From Hypomyces perniciosus (Eukaryota; Ascomycota; Sordariomycetes; Hypocreales; Hypocreaceae), in assembly GCA_008477525.1 (NCBI GenBank), contig SPDT01000002.1:2356001-2420000 (forward strand): a stretch of 64,000 nt of DNA, written 5' to 3'. Position 1 is the first letter of the stretch, and the number at the start of each line of letters is the position of its first letter. Shown here one piece after another: positions 34,882-47,900 of this stretch. Both the position numbers and the translations under genes were made by a program. The notes under the pieces are model-generated. The model saw nothing but the letters and a program-made list of their open reading frames with translations, did not search any database and was not told the DNA's origin.

Positions 34882-36739
34882 ATGACCTCTCCCCGCGTCT
34901 TCATCGTCCGCCATGGCGAGACTGAATGGTCGCTCAATGGCCGCCATACGGGCCGCACCGACATTCCCCTGACGCTCAACGGCGAGAAGCGAGTCCGCGC
35001 CACTGGCAAGGCTCTGGTGGGCGACGATCGTCTGATTGTGCCCCGAAAGCTGGCCCATATGTGAGTGAGTCCGAATCCCCTTGAAAGATCTCAATCTCTC
35101 GCGTCTCTCTTCTCCTCTCTTCTCCTCTCTTCTCCTCTCCTCTCCTCTCCTCTCCTTTCCTCCAGCCCTGTTCTCCCATCACTGCATAATTTCCTCTTCC
35201 CTCTCCTCCTCCTCCTCTCTTTTTTTTTCCCGCGCGCAAGAGAGGACCGCTTTGGGCACCAGCAGACAAACAAACATCTGGGCTCTGTGATCTATCACTC
35301 GCGTACTACAGTGGCTTTTTTTTTTAAAAATAAAACAAAAATGCCTGCCTTGTCTATTTGTTACTCCTTCGAGCGCATCGCGCATACAGAGAGCACAGCC
35401 CTCGGGTGATACAGCATCTGTTTGCTGTACTGTGTGCAATATCTGCCCCATATCGGACGCATCTGTCTGTCTCCATTGCTCCATTTCTCCATTGCCTCGC
35501 CTCGGCGACCATCTCCCTTCTCGTCTGCCTGCGGATGTGTCGTTATGCCACAATCTCAGCCTAATGTCCTCATCCTCCTCATATCTGCCCGGTCTCTTTC
35601 AAACCGGGGAAATGCATCTCATGAACGCGAGTGCAATACAATACAATACAATACAATACACACACCCTCCCCCTCCCCTTTCAGCCATCCAGCCACCTCT
35701 GGTGTGTATGTACTCGTACTCTGCACCACACCAGCCGGATGCATGCATGCACCTATATCCATCCATATGCCCTCTCTACCACTTCGTATGCCTGTCTGTT
35801 CTACTGTGCTATTCCCACCCTACTCATGAAACGAAATGAGACGAAATAAACATTAGCACACGAATAAGCTGATTCAAAGTGCCAACGGCCCGATCCCAGT
35901 TTCGTCTCCCCCCGCAAACGCGCCCAACGCACCTTTGAGCTCCTCAATCTCGGCATCTCAGACCCCCTCCCCTGGCAGCCACACGGCGGCTCTGCATTGG
36001 AAGGCCTCGGCTGCGATGCCAAGGTCGAGGTCACGGAAGATATCCGCGAGTGGGACTATGGCCACTATGAGGGTGTGACCACTCCGGACATTCGCAGGCT
36101 GAGGGCCGACCAGGGCATCGAGGGCACCTGGGACATCTGGAGGGATGGATGTCCTGATGGGGAGTAAGTCACCTCCGTCCCTCCCGTTCCGCTTCCGATA
36201 TCAAACAAACAGAATCCTCCGCGGTGACGTGACAGTATCCGCAGCCCCAAGAGAACACCCCAAGAGAACACCCCAAGGGAACACCCAGCCTGCTCCCATG
36301 TCTCATGCAAGTAGCACACAGTGACCAATCTACTAGGAGCCCCCAAGATGTCACCGACCGCCTCGACCGCCTCATCGCCTCCATCCGCAAGCGCTTCCAC
36401 GAGCCCGCCCTCAGCGGCCCCCAACAGGACGCTCCATCTGGAGACATCCTCATCGTCGCCCACGGCCATATCCTCCGCGCCTTTGCCATGCGCTGGGTTG
36501 GCAAGACACTGCAGGACGGCCCTGCCTTCTTACTCGAGGCTGGTGGCGTGGGAACTCTCAGGTATCCGTCACACTCACACTCACACCCCCAAATCTGTTC
36601 TGTGAATGTGAGAAAATGACCATCAGTCAAGTTGACTAACCTTGTACCCAGCTATGAACATCACAACATCAACGAGCCGGCAATTTTCCTCGGTGGTGCC
36701 TTTGTGGTCGACGCGGCAGAAAAGGGAATGCAGTCGTGA
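34882..36739 (+). CDS. shb17: Sedoheptulose-1,7-bisphosphatase-like histidine phosphatase
   Basis: Histidine-phosphatase-fold enzyme. In yeast Shb17 dephosphorylates sedoheptulose 1,7-bisphosphate to feed ribose synthesis through the pentose phosphate route in the cytosol. Four exons, 34882-35060, 35900-36163, 36337-36561 and 36652-36739, join to 251 residues. The phospho-His motif RHGE is at 10-13 (VFIVRHGETEWSLNGRHTGR). SPRKRAQRT follows near 63-71, EWDYGHYEG near 110, and the second catalytic His in LIVAHGHILRAFAMRW. GGAFVVDAAEKGMQS closes the protein. The first intron (35061-35899) is 839 nt, about ten times the usual length here, and full of CT and ATACA repeats. Name based on overall likeness; a general phosphoglycerate-mutase-type phosphatase is the alternative. 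Confidence 0.88.
35635..35660 (+). repeat. (ATACA)5 microsatellite in SHB17 intron 1
   Basis: Five tandem ATACA units inside the 839-nt intron; a TCTTCTCCTC-type pyrimidine repeat lies at about 35105-35160 in the same intron. Confidence 0.85.
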
Positions 36740-36958
36740 GTACCAACAATTCATGAGACATGGCTGTTACCCTTGATTGATGCCGTTTGGTGCCATTTCA
36801 TTTCATTTACTATGCTCCCCATACACAACAAGTAGTATCTGGGGTAGCTGGTGTAGATGGCTCAGTCCTGACTACCGGACAAACCTGGGAGAAAAGCATC
36901 TCAGCCAATGTTGAACAGATAATTAAAAAGAAGAAATGGAAATGGCAATCATGCAGTC

Positions 36959-38039
36959 TTACATCTTGGCTCCCCTTGCAAAGAACACCTTGCGCTTCGT
37001 GACCTTGCTCTCCCCCCCGTGACCATGACTAGACGGAAAGTCCACCTCCAACTCCTTGAACCGAAAGTCGCCGCCTACGCCCGCACTTTTAAACATGCCT
37101 CGCATTCTCTCCGCAGAGAAGCCATGATGAGTAATTCCAAGCGTTGCGTCGTGGTGATGTCCATGGACGGCAGCCACAGCATGAGGCAGGAAATCCAGGA
37201 TGAAGAGCACGCCGCCGGGACTCAGTCGCTCAGCCATTCGACGGGTAGCTAATTCCGGGTCATCGAAATGATGGAATCCCAATCCAACACCTACAACGTC
37301 AAAGTTGAAGAATTCCTGGCCTGCGAGGTCTGATGGGGATGCATCTGACGGAAGAAGGAGGTTGCCAAGATGGGCTGTTCTGGTCTGTGGTGTGAATCCC
37401 TATCAATGCCATCATCAGAATGGACAATGTATATACGGCAAGTCCGACAAGGCGGCACAGGAAAACCACTCACCTGGCTTCTGGCCTTGGTATTGTATGC
37501 CTCAATCATGCTCTCCGAGAGATCGATGCCAACACATTGACCGAGATCATCGCCCAAAGCCCACAGAGTACATCGCATAAAGTTTAGCTCTCAGCATGTC
37601 ATCCATTCACCCTGATTAGCCCGGCGTTTACTCACCCGCGTCAAAAGGCCAGTACCGCAGGCATAATCCAACAGCCGACCCCCAGACTTTACACCGATGA
37701 ACTCTTTCGCCGTCCGCACTTCATTCTCAAGAATCCCAATCGTCGTCCGGTATCTCTGGTCGTAGTCGGCTCCGATCTTGCTACGGCAGTCCGCGTTAGC
37801 CGGTGCCTTCTCACCTCACGGGTCTCCGGTCCTCTTGTCCCGGGTAGGGCGGGCCGGATCACAACAAGCACAGATCCGATAAACTAGGGGAGGAGAAGCG
37901 CTCCTCATCAACAACTCATTGGCTAGAAGGATCATGGGGCGCAAGGTGCAGATAGCGGGTGGAACCGCGTCAGTAGCGCAACAAATGTCACAACTCACTT
38001 GAAGCGAACCTGGTTGATTGTTGAGGTGTCATCAGACAT
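36959..38039 (-). CDS. SAM-dependent class I methyltransferase
   Basis: Four exons, 38039-37999, 37780-37636, 37587-37474 and 37384-36959, join to 241 residues. Motif I is RLLDYACGTGLLTR (near 49-62), followed by CVGIDLSESMIEAYN, HFDDPELATRRMAERLSPGG (motif post I region) and LFILDFLPH. The UbiE/COQ5-like pattern points to a small-molecule methyltransferase; the substrate is unknown. The N-terminus is short but gives an aligned helix (KIGADYDQRYRTTIGILENE). At intron 2 the expected acceptor just before ALGDDLGQ reads TGTGG and has no AG. The nearest AG upstream (GAGAG) keeps the frame, with a CTAAT branch site, but inserts nine residues (LNFMRCTLW) after motif I. The gene faces SHB17, with about 220 bp between their stops. 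Confidence 0.8.
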
Positions 38040-39337
38040 TGTGGCGGTGAGGTAAATATTTTTTTTTCCTCAAATCTTTTTTTAGCCAAAGAGGTCGGGG
38101 ATGCTTCACAGATGCTGTGCTGAGTTTGATTCACGTCACGTACGGCCTCTACTTTCACATTTAAACATTCTTCCGGAGACTTCTCGGTTAGTTTCCTAGG
38201 CGGAGGGCTCTTCCGCCGTGTCATTCCGCAGTGATGTGATTGGGGAAAGCTCCGAATAGTATGTGAGCTCACACATCATCGATGATCTATCCGTTGGCCT
38301 TCTGAAGAACTCCAGTGATTTGCTCCCCCTTCCCGTTGCGTGACGAATGTGGGTGGCCGGGGCCAGCAGCATGAGGCGCAGCAAAAACCTGCAGCAAGAG
38401 CCACCGTTTGTGGAGAAACGTGGCCGAATTCTATACGCATGTCGGGGTCTTGGAGCCGTCGAGGTCGTCCGTCCGTTGCTGACGCTTCATTTGGAAATCG
38501 CCAGTCGTACACCGTCCCTACTTCGCACACCGCAGCTTAGCCTAGGGCCTTTCCTCGAGAGAGGGAGGCGTCAGCGGATCACGGGTGATCATGCACCTGC
38601 AAGAGCGCACCGTTCCGCGGGCGACAGTTTCTCTCTAACGACTCGGTGGCGACGCAACCAACAAGTGGGCTGGCTAGCGAATTGTGCGTGAGGATCATTA
38701 GCCCATTGGCACCTCGTCTCACTGCGTTGTACCAAGTATTATCGTTTGGATTGCTAGTATAATGGTTTAAGCGGTGATCGTAATCCCTCTTCCCCATGGT
38801 TAGCGGAGGCCACGAACAGGGCTGGTCAAAAAGTCGAGGCTGGAGGGTGTGGTTCTCCGGTTGTTAGGCACGGGAACCAACCGCAGCGGATGACGGTGTT
38901 GCATCGCTGCTGTCTGTCCTTGCTAGGGGGTAGGGGAGAGTCGAGGTCTGATAGGGCCAAGGCTAGCAAACAGGAGCAGCAGCAAGGAGAAACGGCCCCA
39001 ACCCAGAGAGCCATGGATTCGCACCTCCAAACTCAAATCATCGTGCAGAAGGGCCATGTGTTCACCGCTGGTTCCCTGTGATCTGTCGGCGGGGACGGTC
39101 TGTGGAGATTATTTTAGGCATTGTGCATCGCACCATCACCACGTAATAGTAGTACCTCGTAGGAACAGTAGTAGTAGTACTACTCCCGCATGTGCGTCCG
39201 GAGCACTCGTACGTCATTATCAGACATTTCCACGGTCCTCTCCATTCTAACGCCCGTAGCGCGGTCAGTGCACTGGCAGTTCGTGATAGGCACAGGTCAT
39301 TATCACTAAGAGTTTGGTAAGTAGTACATAGTATGTA

Positions 39338-39875
39338 GTACGGAGTACCAAGCAGTATTCACTCGAGTGCTTGGCAAACCAAATACTGCTCCATTCTCCC
39401 TAGAGCCGGACTAGTTGGTTCTGGCATTGAATGACCTTACGAGTATTAGGTCTCCCCTTCAATAAGGCAAGGCCAAAGAGCTGTTGGGGAACCTGGCACA
39501 GCTCGTTGGCAGGGAGGGAGAGGACGACCAGGCAGAGAGAGAGAGAGAATTTTTGGCAAAGCTCAATGGCACTGTCACCTGCATGACTGCATGACGGGTG
39601 AGTAATACTAATATTGCGCTGGCGTCGTGGAGCCTGGCGGCTGGCCGTGCATGCGGTCGAGGTCTCGTGGGGTGGCAACGCAGCAGACAATCTTCTCCTT
39701 CTCCTCCACAGCCAACGTGCAGATGACATGTCTGCTTTTTCGAGGTTTGAATTGCTGATGAAATGCCGAGGCCGACGAGCTTGTCCAGAAGAGACCCTGG
39801 TACGGAGTACGAGGTACTCCATACTAGAGTGCCTAGTACTAGAAGAACTAATGTGCAGCGGATAGTACGGAGTAC
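39338..39875. repeat. Cluster of GTACGGAGTAC elements
   Basis: Exact copies of the 11-mer at 39338-39348, 39800-39810 and 39865-39875, with partial copies (GGTACTCCATAC; TACTCCGTAG) beside the last two. Confidence 0.85.
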
Positions 39876-42800
39876 TACTCCGTAGACGCGCCTGCAGTGA
39901 GGCAGGCTTCTTCCTTGTGCCATGGAAGAAGCCCTGACAAAGTCCACAAATCGGAGGGCAAACATTTCTATCGAGCCGCAGCCGGGGCTCTGTACTGATA
40001 CCACTGTAACCCAAGCTCCATCGTCTTTGTTCCTATGCCCTCTTCGGGGTTGGACGACGGAACAATCGCAATTGCCAGTGAAAAAAGCAACCTTTGCGGT
40101 CTGCGCCCGCTCTCATGACACGTGTGGCCCCAGTGTGGCTTTCTTCGGACGGTGGAGGGGGTGCCCGAAAGACCATCAATAGCACTTTCTTTTTACACTG
40201 TGCGCCCAAGTCACGGAACACCATCATGTTTGCTGGCGGACTCCAGGAGGGCATGACCTGCAGCCAGCCCCCCAGAACGGCGCTATGTGGCAACAACGAA
40301 ATTGCGACGTGGCACACATTCATCCCTTGCCTAGTACTACTAGTAGTACTCCGTAGTCGTAGTATTATGTAGCTTCCTGGCCCGCGGGTACGAGGCAACC
40401 AGCAAGCATCTTGCCTGTTGTCTCTCTCTCCTTTTTCGTTCTGGCCCTGAGCCCGGCCCCAAGTGGTGCCATTGTTGTTTGATGCCCGGCAAGGGTGCCA
40501 ATTACTACTAGTAGTATCACTCATTGTGCAAGCAGCAACAGCAACAAATCCTTGGACGGCCCTTCGTCCACACGGATTGCGCTGGCGGCGGAGGGCAGCA
40601 CTGGTGCCTGGAGGAAGCGGTTTTCAGTCCATGTTCCGCCGTGACCTCCGAGTTTCCGCAGAACACCAGATGGTTCTTGATAGACTTCTCCTTGCTCCTT
40701 CGGGCTTGGTCTTTGTCCTCGGGTCGAGTTTCGTGTGTGCAATGGTGTACGAAAACCGGGGCTTCCGTCGGGAGAGCTGCACTCTACCCGGGTTGCATGC
40801 ATGAGATTTCGCTCACGTGACCGTCTGCCGACGTGTGCGATTGGGCGGAACGGGCCATGTCTTGGGGCGTAATTCGGACACAGGCCAATCAGAGAGCGCT
40901 GAACTGCCTCAGCTCAGCCGCCGTTGCACCATAATCAAATCTGTCGAGGCCGATGGCGTATGTTTATGGAGAGGAGGTGGTGAGGTGTGGGTGCCAAATT
41001 CAAAACCCTTGGCTAGCCAACAGGAGCTCACCGACAAGGCCTCAACAAAATGCAGTATTTGCACTATCCAGCGTCCACCAAGAACCCGTGACTCGTGAGT
41101 CCAAGGCCACCTTCTTCCTCCCAACGCAGCAACTCCCGCCTGGCAATCAATTGTCGTGCCCTGTATACTCCGTGCTGGTCCATCCCACCGGCCTCGGCGT
41201 CGGGCGGCGCTGAAGACTCTCGTAACAAGAACATGCCATCTCAGCTCGGGTGGGCTGGCCAGGACGGATGAGGTGGAGGGGAGGTGAGATGCGGCTTGAT
41301 TGAAATCTGACCATAGCCCCGCCGGCTTGCTTCTGCGTGATTACTCGATGCCCAATGGACCCGCTCGATAGATAGTGCTCTGTGAATAAGCAACGTTGGC
41401 TCCTCCCTCCAATGGGCCTCTGCAGGGTGTGTGTGGCGAAGACGAATGCATGTTGGTCGTGAAGGAGACGAAGCAGAACCACAAGCCGGATTGCTTCCGG
41501 TCGGGCCGGCCTACTAGATGACGATTGCAGTTGCAGGTGTGAGATTTGCTGATGGCCGGATCTTTGAGAGCAGCCTGAGGTGCGGTCAGCCAGTCGTTCT
41601 CTGTCCTTAGCCCTTATGTGGGGGAATGGGGACTTGCTTGTGTCGTTGGGAGTCTGGATAGGGCATCAGGCGTCAGGCGTCAGTCTAGACGGAACAGATA
41701 ATTCCGGCTTAATGAAGGTAGGGCGGACTGCGGCATCAACACTGGACAGCAAGATCGTCCTTGAAGTGTCGATTTCATAGTAAAAAATCAAACAAATGCC
41801 TCGTCTGCTGGAAAACGGGTTTCTGGCGTTGCATGAAAGATGCTGGAGGATATTCAGAGACGACTGTCGGTTGATTTTTCTGCACCTGTAGCTGCTATAG
41901 CCAGACGGAGTGCTAGGGAGAAGGCAGACGGGCCTTCGTTTACAGCCTCTCAGTACACCTCCCCGTGGAAGGAGCGGGCATCCGTGGTTGCCATCCATAA
42001 CTCGCCCAAAAAAAGAACAGATCGCCAACTGGCAGACTAAACTCTGCAAAAGCATCACCAACCAAACCGATTGAGAATACCTATCGACTGTCTGTCTCCA
42101 GCCCGCTATCGTCGGGCCTCAGGTCCGCCAGAGCCGCTCTCGTGTCGATGCGATGTGTCATACGCGACCAAGACCGAATCTGCAGTGTGGCCGCTCGTCT
42201 CTTCCAATGCCTGCTTGATTGACTCCAATCACTGTCAACCACTGGGGTGCGTTTCCCTCTCATGACGCCCATCAGCCCATACATACATTGGCATTGGCAC
42301 TCTAGCTGCTGACCGTTGACACCATGCAGCACTAGTACTTGGTAGTACGCCATAGATTGCGGTGCTTCCTTCAGCGATCTACACGTACTCCGTCTGTACG
42401 GAGTCGTACTACTACTACTACTTCTACCAAGCCCTACTAAGGTGGTGCTACCAACCAACAAACAATGACAGCCTTGCGACACACCCTTGGGCCTCGACGC
42501 AAGGTAGCAACCTCCTACGTATGCAGCATGCACCATGGGCCATGGAACCCAACAGAAGCACTTCGTGGCGACTGCGGGTTTTCAAGGACGCTCCAGCAAA
42601 CGTCGACCTGCTGGGCTTAACCACACATGCCCCAACGCTTATGGCTTACTCGTCTCCATGGTGGATGGGGGTTGTGCGCAAGACCAAAGTAGATTGTCGA
42701 TTGGCGTCAAGTCTACGGAGTATTGTGTTTGTGTTTCCTGACTGACATTGGTTTCCAACAAGCTCCACAAATCTAGACCTACTATACTACTATGGAGTCC

Positions 42801-44971
42801 CGATGATAGTCTCCCGCTCAAACGGCCTTCCCCTCACGGAATTCATCCGCTTTCCATCCCCAGCACACCCTCCTTGATTAGGGTAGTCCAAATACTTCCC
42901 AGGCACACCTGGAGTCGGCAGCCGTGTCTTCCCCGCCAGAAAATATTCGGTCCCTGTTTGTCCATGCCAAAGGAGGATGCCTGTGCGAGAAGACTATCTC
43001 GCCTAGCTGGCAACCTACACCCAAGGCCAGCAATGCAACGATAACACATTGAGCTTACCAACCATTGTGGGACTGCTTGACCTCTGCTCGTAACTACGGA
43101 GTACAGGCTGGGTATCACAGACTCCAATCCAGCCAGCAGCAGGCCAGCAAAGCATGCGTCAAGCGTGGGATAGTCTCGTCGATTTGCATAACGCCACCAG
43201 CATCCTGCACAGAGTACTGCACCTATGTACATAAGTACCTACACTACTACGAGGTACCGGAGCCTAAGTTACCCGGGGCTAGGCCTTCTTGGAACCCTCC
43301 AAGTCTTTTGGCCCAAGGCTCCCTAATTCCGAAGTCACCGCAGCCTCGAGTGAATTGTCTAATCGCTTTTTCGGCCATTCGTGGCTCGTTTCTGAGAAAA
43401 TCATCTTCGGGTGGGCACCGAGACAACTCATGATTCGCATAGCTCGGTTGACGCCGTTTGCCACGATATCACTAATACACTACACACACGTCCTAGTTCT
43501 GGCCAGTAGTACTCCGTACCTACTGACATGACACAACATGGCAACCCGATGGTACGTTGTTGTCAACAGACCTCAGCGTTAAGCCGTGGTTGCTCTCACG
43601 CGGGGGAAAAAAATTCATCGCCGGGAGAGGGAGCTACCAAGACCCATGCCGCGTCCTTGAGAGAGGCCTACTCGTAAGAGCGGTATGCAAGTTTGTCAGG
43701 AGCGAGTGACAGATTTGGCCAGGCCCCGTCGCACCAGACTCAAGGCCAGAGAACATAAACACCACAGGCATTGTCTCCGCTGTCGAGCCACCCGATGTTT
43801 GCTAGATGCTGCACTATGAGACGCAGAGGTACCCTACTGCAGGACGTCGGCCAACCACCGCTCAACATTCGAACTACGTGGCTGTTCATCCATGGTCTGC
43901 GTGCATTATACAATGGACGAATCATGACGATGCGCGGGCCGGACGGGGCGCATTTTAGGGAGAGCGGATATGCAGCTCTGGTAAGGACACGGTAGGACGG
44001 GAAGAGCCTTGTGACGGACGGCTCAAGCCATGTCCCTTGCGCGCAAGCTTGTACCAAACTGTACTTGTAGAATGTACTCCGTACTCGCAACCCATCCTTA
44101 TGGTCTTCCCCCCACCGCCCTTCCACAGCTCATTCTGTACGCACAGCACTCCGTATGACCGTCCAAAATGGATGTGTTCAGCATTGGAGACGGCGGTGAT
44201 CATCCTCTTCAGGCTATGACGAATGTCGACAGCCGCCGTTTGCAGCCATTCCCAAGGAAACGCGCAGATACAAGTTAGCCACACCATACTTCGTACGCAC
44301 GCGGACATTCAGTCACAGTTGGCTTGCACACCCTGGCTCCACCCCTCCCCTGTGGTCTCGGCGATGACCAGGCTGAGGAATACGGCAGCCTAAGACCCAG
44401 GTTCGGCCACTGATTGGGCCATGAGGAGTCGCTACACCTAGCGTCGCTTCTGGGAGTGGCCACGTTCGGTGCGTTTCCAGAGACTCGGGAGCCACTACAA
44501 CTTTCAACGCTCCACCATCTCATGAGTACGATCCGGTAGCCATCAGTTTGGTGGCCAGCGGGCGCGCATTCATGCCCCTCCCTCATCGAGCAGGTGGGAT
44601 GGTCCACAGCGAGCTTTTGATGAGAATTTTTTTTTCTTAATTATCCCACGCCCTGCCCAGATCTGGCCACCAATCAAACGGCGAGACCAACTCCATGCTC
44701 CAACACCAAGCAGGACAGAGACGACTAAATTCGGTATGCCTTCGAGGGTGTGAACGTGGTGAGGTGGCGGGCAAACAAATCAGCAAAGCAGTAGGTATTA
44801 CGGAGATGGGTTCTTGGCGCAGACTTTCACAGGTCGGCGCCTTCCCAAGCTGGCGTGCTGCATCTTTCACATTTCATGGGCCTGGCATTGTCAAGAAGCG
44901 CATAAATGATAAAGGCACGGCCACTCACAGCACGCCCCAGAATTCACAAGCGTGCATACATACTACTATAT

Positions 44972-44995
44972 GTACTCCGTACTCGTACGAAGTAC
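44972..44995. repeat. Paired GTACTCCGTAC and GTACGAAGTAC elements
   Basis: The two sister 11-mers lie 2 bp apart (44972-44982 and 44985-44995). Another exact GTACTCCGTAC is at 44074-44084. Confidence 0.9.
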
Positions 44996-47900
44996 ATACA
45001 CACGACTGCCCCTCCTCCAAGCTGTCGTGGCGTCTGCCGCTGATCGATGGAGATCAATGAGCAAATCAGGTGAAAAGGTAGAGGAACGCCCCGAGCCCCC
45101 AAGGACCAGGGAAGGACGGAAGTTTGAGAGGCCGTGAAGCTGCCAGGATGAGCATCTGTGACGACTCGTATGTTGTCATGGAAATTCTTGGAAGGCGCCG
45201 TGATTCGGGGCGTGCGGCAAAACGGAGGAAACTTACCACCTACCGCCACGACCAAAGAAACAATGACTAGCATCGTGGTGCGCCGATCTAGAGCGCATCG
45301 CACCCGTCCAGCTGGGTTAGGTTCGTCCAAGAGAGGTGGCCAAGCGGTGCGAATGGTGAGATTGACGTGTTTTTTGCGCTCACGATCCACCCGAGCATGT
45401 CTCCTCACTCTTGCTTGTGGACAGAGGTCGCCTGGTGCATTAGTCGCGCAGCGACGTGTCATCTGCTTCCTCTTCTTTCAAATCCCTGAGGAGACCCACG
45501 GTCTGCAAGGCATTTTGGAATCATGACCAGAGTCAGGTTGATAGCAGACCCAATGGACTATTCCTGAAAGCCCGGACCGAGACGCCAGAACATCCATCCA
45601 CATTAGTACGAGATATTCAGCTTCAGCCGGCTCATGGCGGGGTTGAGCCAACGGCTGCCGTCCAAAGCCGGCGCTACTCTGGGGGAGTTGCGGGTTGAAC
45701 CGTCATGCATGGTTGACGATGCCACGACATTTGGGTCGGCACACGGTGGGGTGGTCGGGTCTGGCGCACGGTTGGACCACATGTCACCTATTATGCCACG
45801 CAACAGATGGACATTGTCGTACCTGGCCTACCAGCGGCCGCTGGCACCAAATACAACCAGGATGCAGGCGTCGAGACCTCGGGGTAATGGACGATGGGGG
45901 GGACTGAATAGTTGATCCTGGCGTGACGTTGTGGACAAGGATCAGCCAAGGGCGGGAGGCGGCTGACTGCATGGTTTTTTTTTTTTTTTCCTTTTACTAA
46001 TGTTTGCGTCCGTGTTCGCCAGACAGCGAGCCTGCATGCTGCTGTCGATGAAACTGGACGACGTGAGATCCATGGAAATGATGCCTGAATGTGGGGGGAA
46101 GGTGATGGCCCAAGGGTTGCCTGGCTACGTACGTGCCTTGTTCAGCGGCAGCGAGTGCGACAACTGTGTTTTTGTTTCCAGTTAGTTTCTCACCCCATCG
46201 ATGTCAAAAACGCCGGGCCCTTACATATATGCGGCAGGGAGAAAAGCAATAACGACTCGGCTCCTACTAAATCGTGGGGAATTGGATCGAAACGAAACAT
46301 GGGCCAAAGCATTCTAACGACCCGACAAGGGTGGGGTACCTAGGCGCCGAACCTTTGATGCCCAAGGTCGATTTTGCTGTGAAGTTTTTGCAGCCGCATG
46401 GTACCTTGCCATGTCTGTGCAAATACGAGCATGTACATATCGTACAACACACAGGGGGAGGGGGGAGGTGTGACGATGCGATGCGTTGCGTTGCAGCGAG
46501 GCGACAACAAGGCAGGCTGCTCTCTGGCCAGACATTGAGATGAAAATTGAGAAGTGGGGGGGATGTTGAGACCTGCCAATGGGAGGCGACGCCGTGCACC
46601 ATGTCTAACGTTGTGAAACATGAGGACGGGCGGGAAACGGGTATCGGTGAGATGCATGGTGACAAGGACGCATAGGAGAAAGGATGGATGCTAACGGAAC
46701 GGTGTGATTCGTGCGTGCACTGCCTACCTTATGCAACGGACACGACAAGCACACGCAGCCAAGAGGTAGGCATTAGAGCCGACTCTGTCATTGTGTGTAC
46801 GAGTACTCCGTATACATGCCTACTTACAGAGAGTACTACCAAGGTAGTATTCCCATCCCCTTGCTTCATGGATAGGTTAGGTACTCTCTTCACTTGCCCA
46901 TTCAGCACTGGCGAAATGAATGGAACACAGACGGGGCCGTGACCGTGGCCGTTGCGTGACCACCTCCCAGAACAGGTTTCGTCTCCTGCCTACTATTAAT
47001 AGTGTAGCATTGGAGGCCAGCGCCTGCATGACGACTGATACGGTGGATGGTCTAATGGTGCATAGTAGTATTAGAGTCAGCGTCAGCGCTTGTCTTTGAC
47101 GCAAGCGACGAAAAGCGACCATGAAGGGCCGGGCTCTCAGCTTACTGTACGCCCGGTATAAGAACAAATGCAATGAGCACTACGAAGTACGGAACACTAC
47201 TCGTACAAAGAAGAAGGCCTAAAAAACGGAAGGACGCCATGCGGGACCGACCATCCATCCCATATGGCTGGCTGACCTGTCAAATCTCGAAGTGGCGTTG
47301 CCAGCCACGGATTGCCCTAATTGGATGTGTGATAATGACCTCTTCGCCGGCCACTGGGACGTGTTTCCTTTTTTTTTTTCCTTTCCTGCCGGCTCCGTAT
47401 GGCGCGGGGAGCAAGGTGAGGGGTGTGTACTCCGTACTCCATACATATTGCGATCTTGATCCAGACGACGCGTTCTCTTTGTCTCTGCCATCTTTCCAAA
47501 TTAAGGTGGGCCGACAATAGTCTTTGTCCATGGGGCACGACTGCAGGCGTGGGCGAGGCATGCACGAACACGTATTGACAGATGGTGGTACTGCAGCACC
47601 GTGCAATGCAGGAGAATTGTTTAGGCACATACAAGAGGCTACACAGATGCGCCTCTGACCAGATTTGGGTGTCTAACTTCCGCGGGGCAAGGTAGGATAG
47701 GAAGAGGGAGGTTCTCCTGGTGAAACTCGGGGAAGGGGATCCCTAATTTTGAGGGGCACATGATGTGTTTTAATGCGGCTGGTTCTTGTCAGACACGAAG
47801 GATGAGATGGAGGGAGGCTCTCACACACCCTCCTATCGACACACGCACACACACACACTTTTTTCTTAACCCTCTTTTTCTTTCTCACGCGCACCAGACA

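Noticed and set aside
38740..38820. tRNA-like words in the desert
   Set aside because: A D-arm-like TAGTATAATGGTTTAAG occurs, but no T arm or pairing acceptor stem could be built.
39400..40014. 204- and 181-codon minus-strand frames
   Set aside because: Two overlapping frames with low-complexity composition and no domain; they contain the palindromic repeats.
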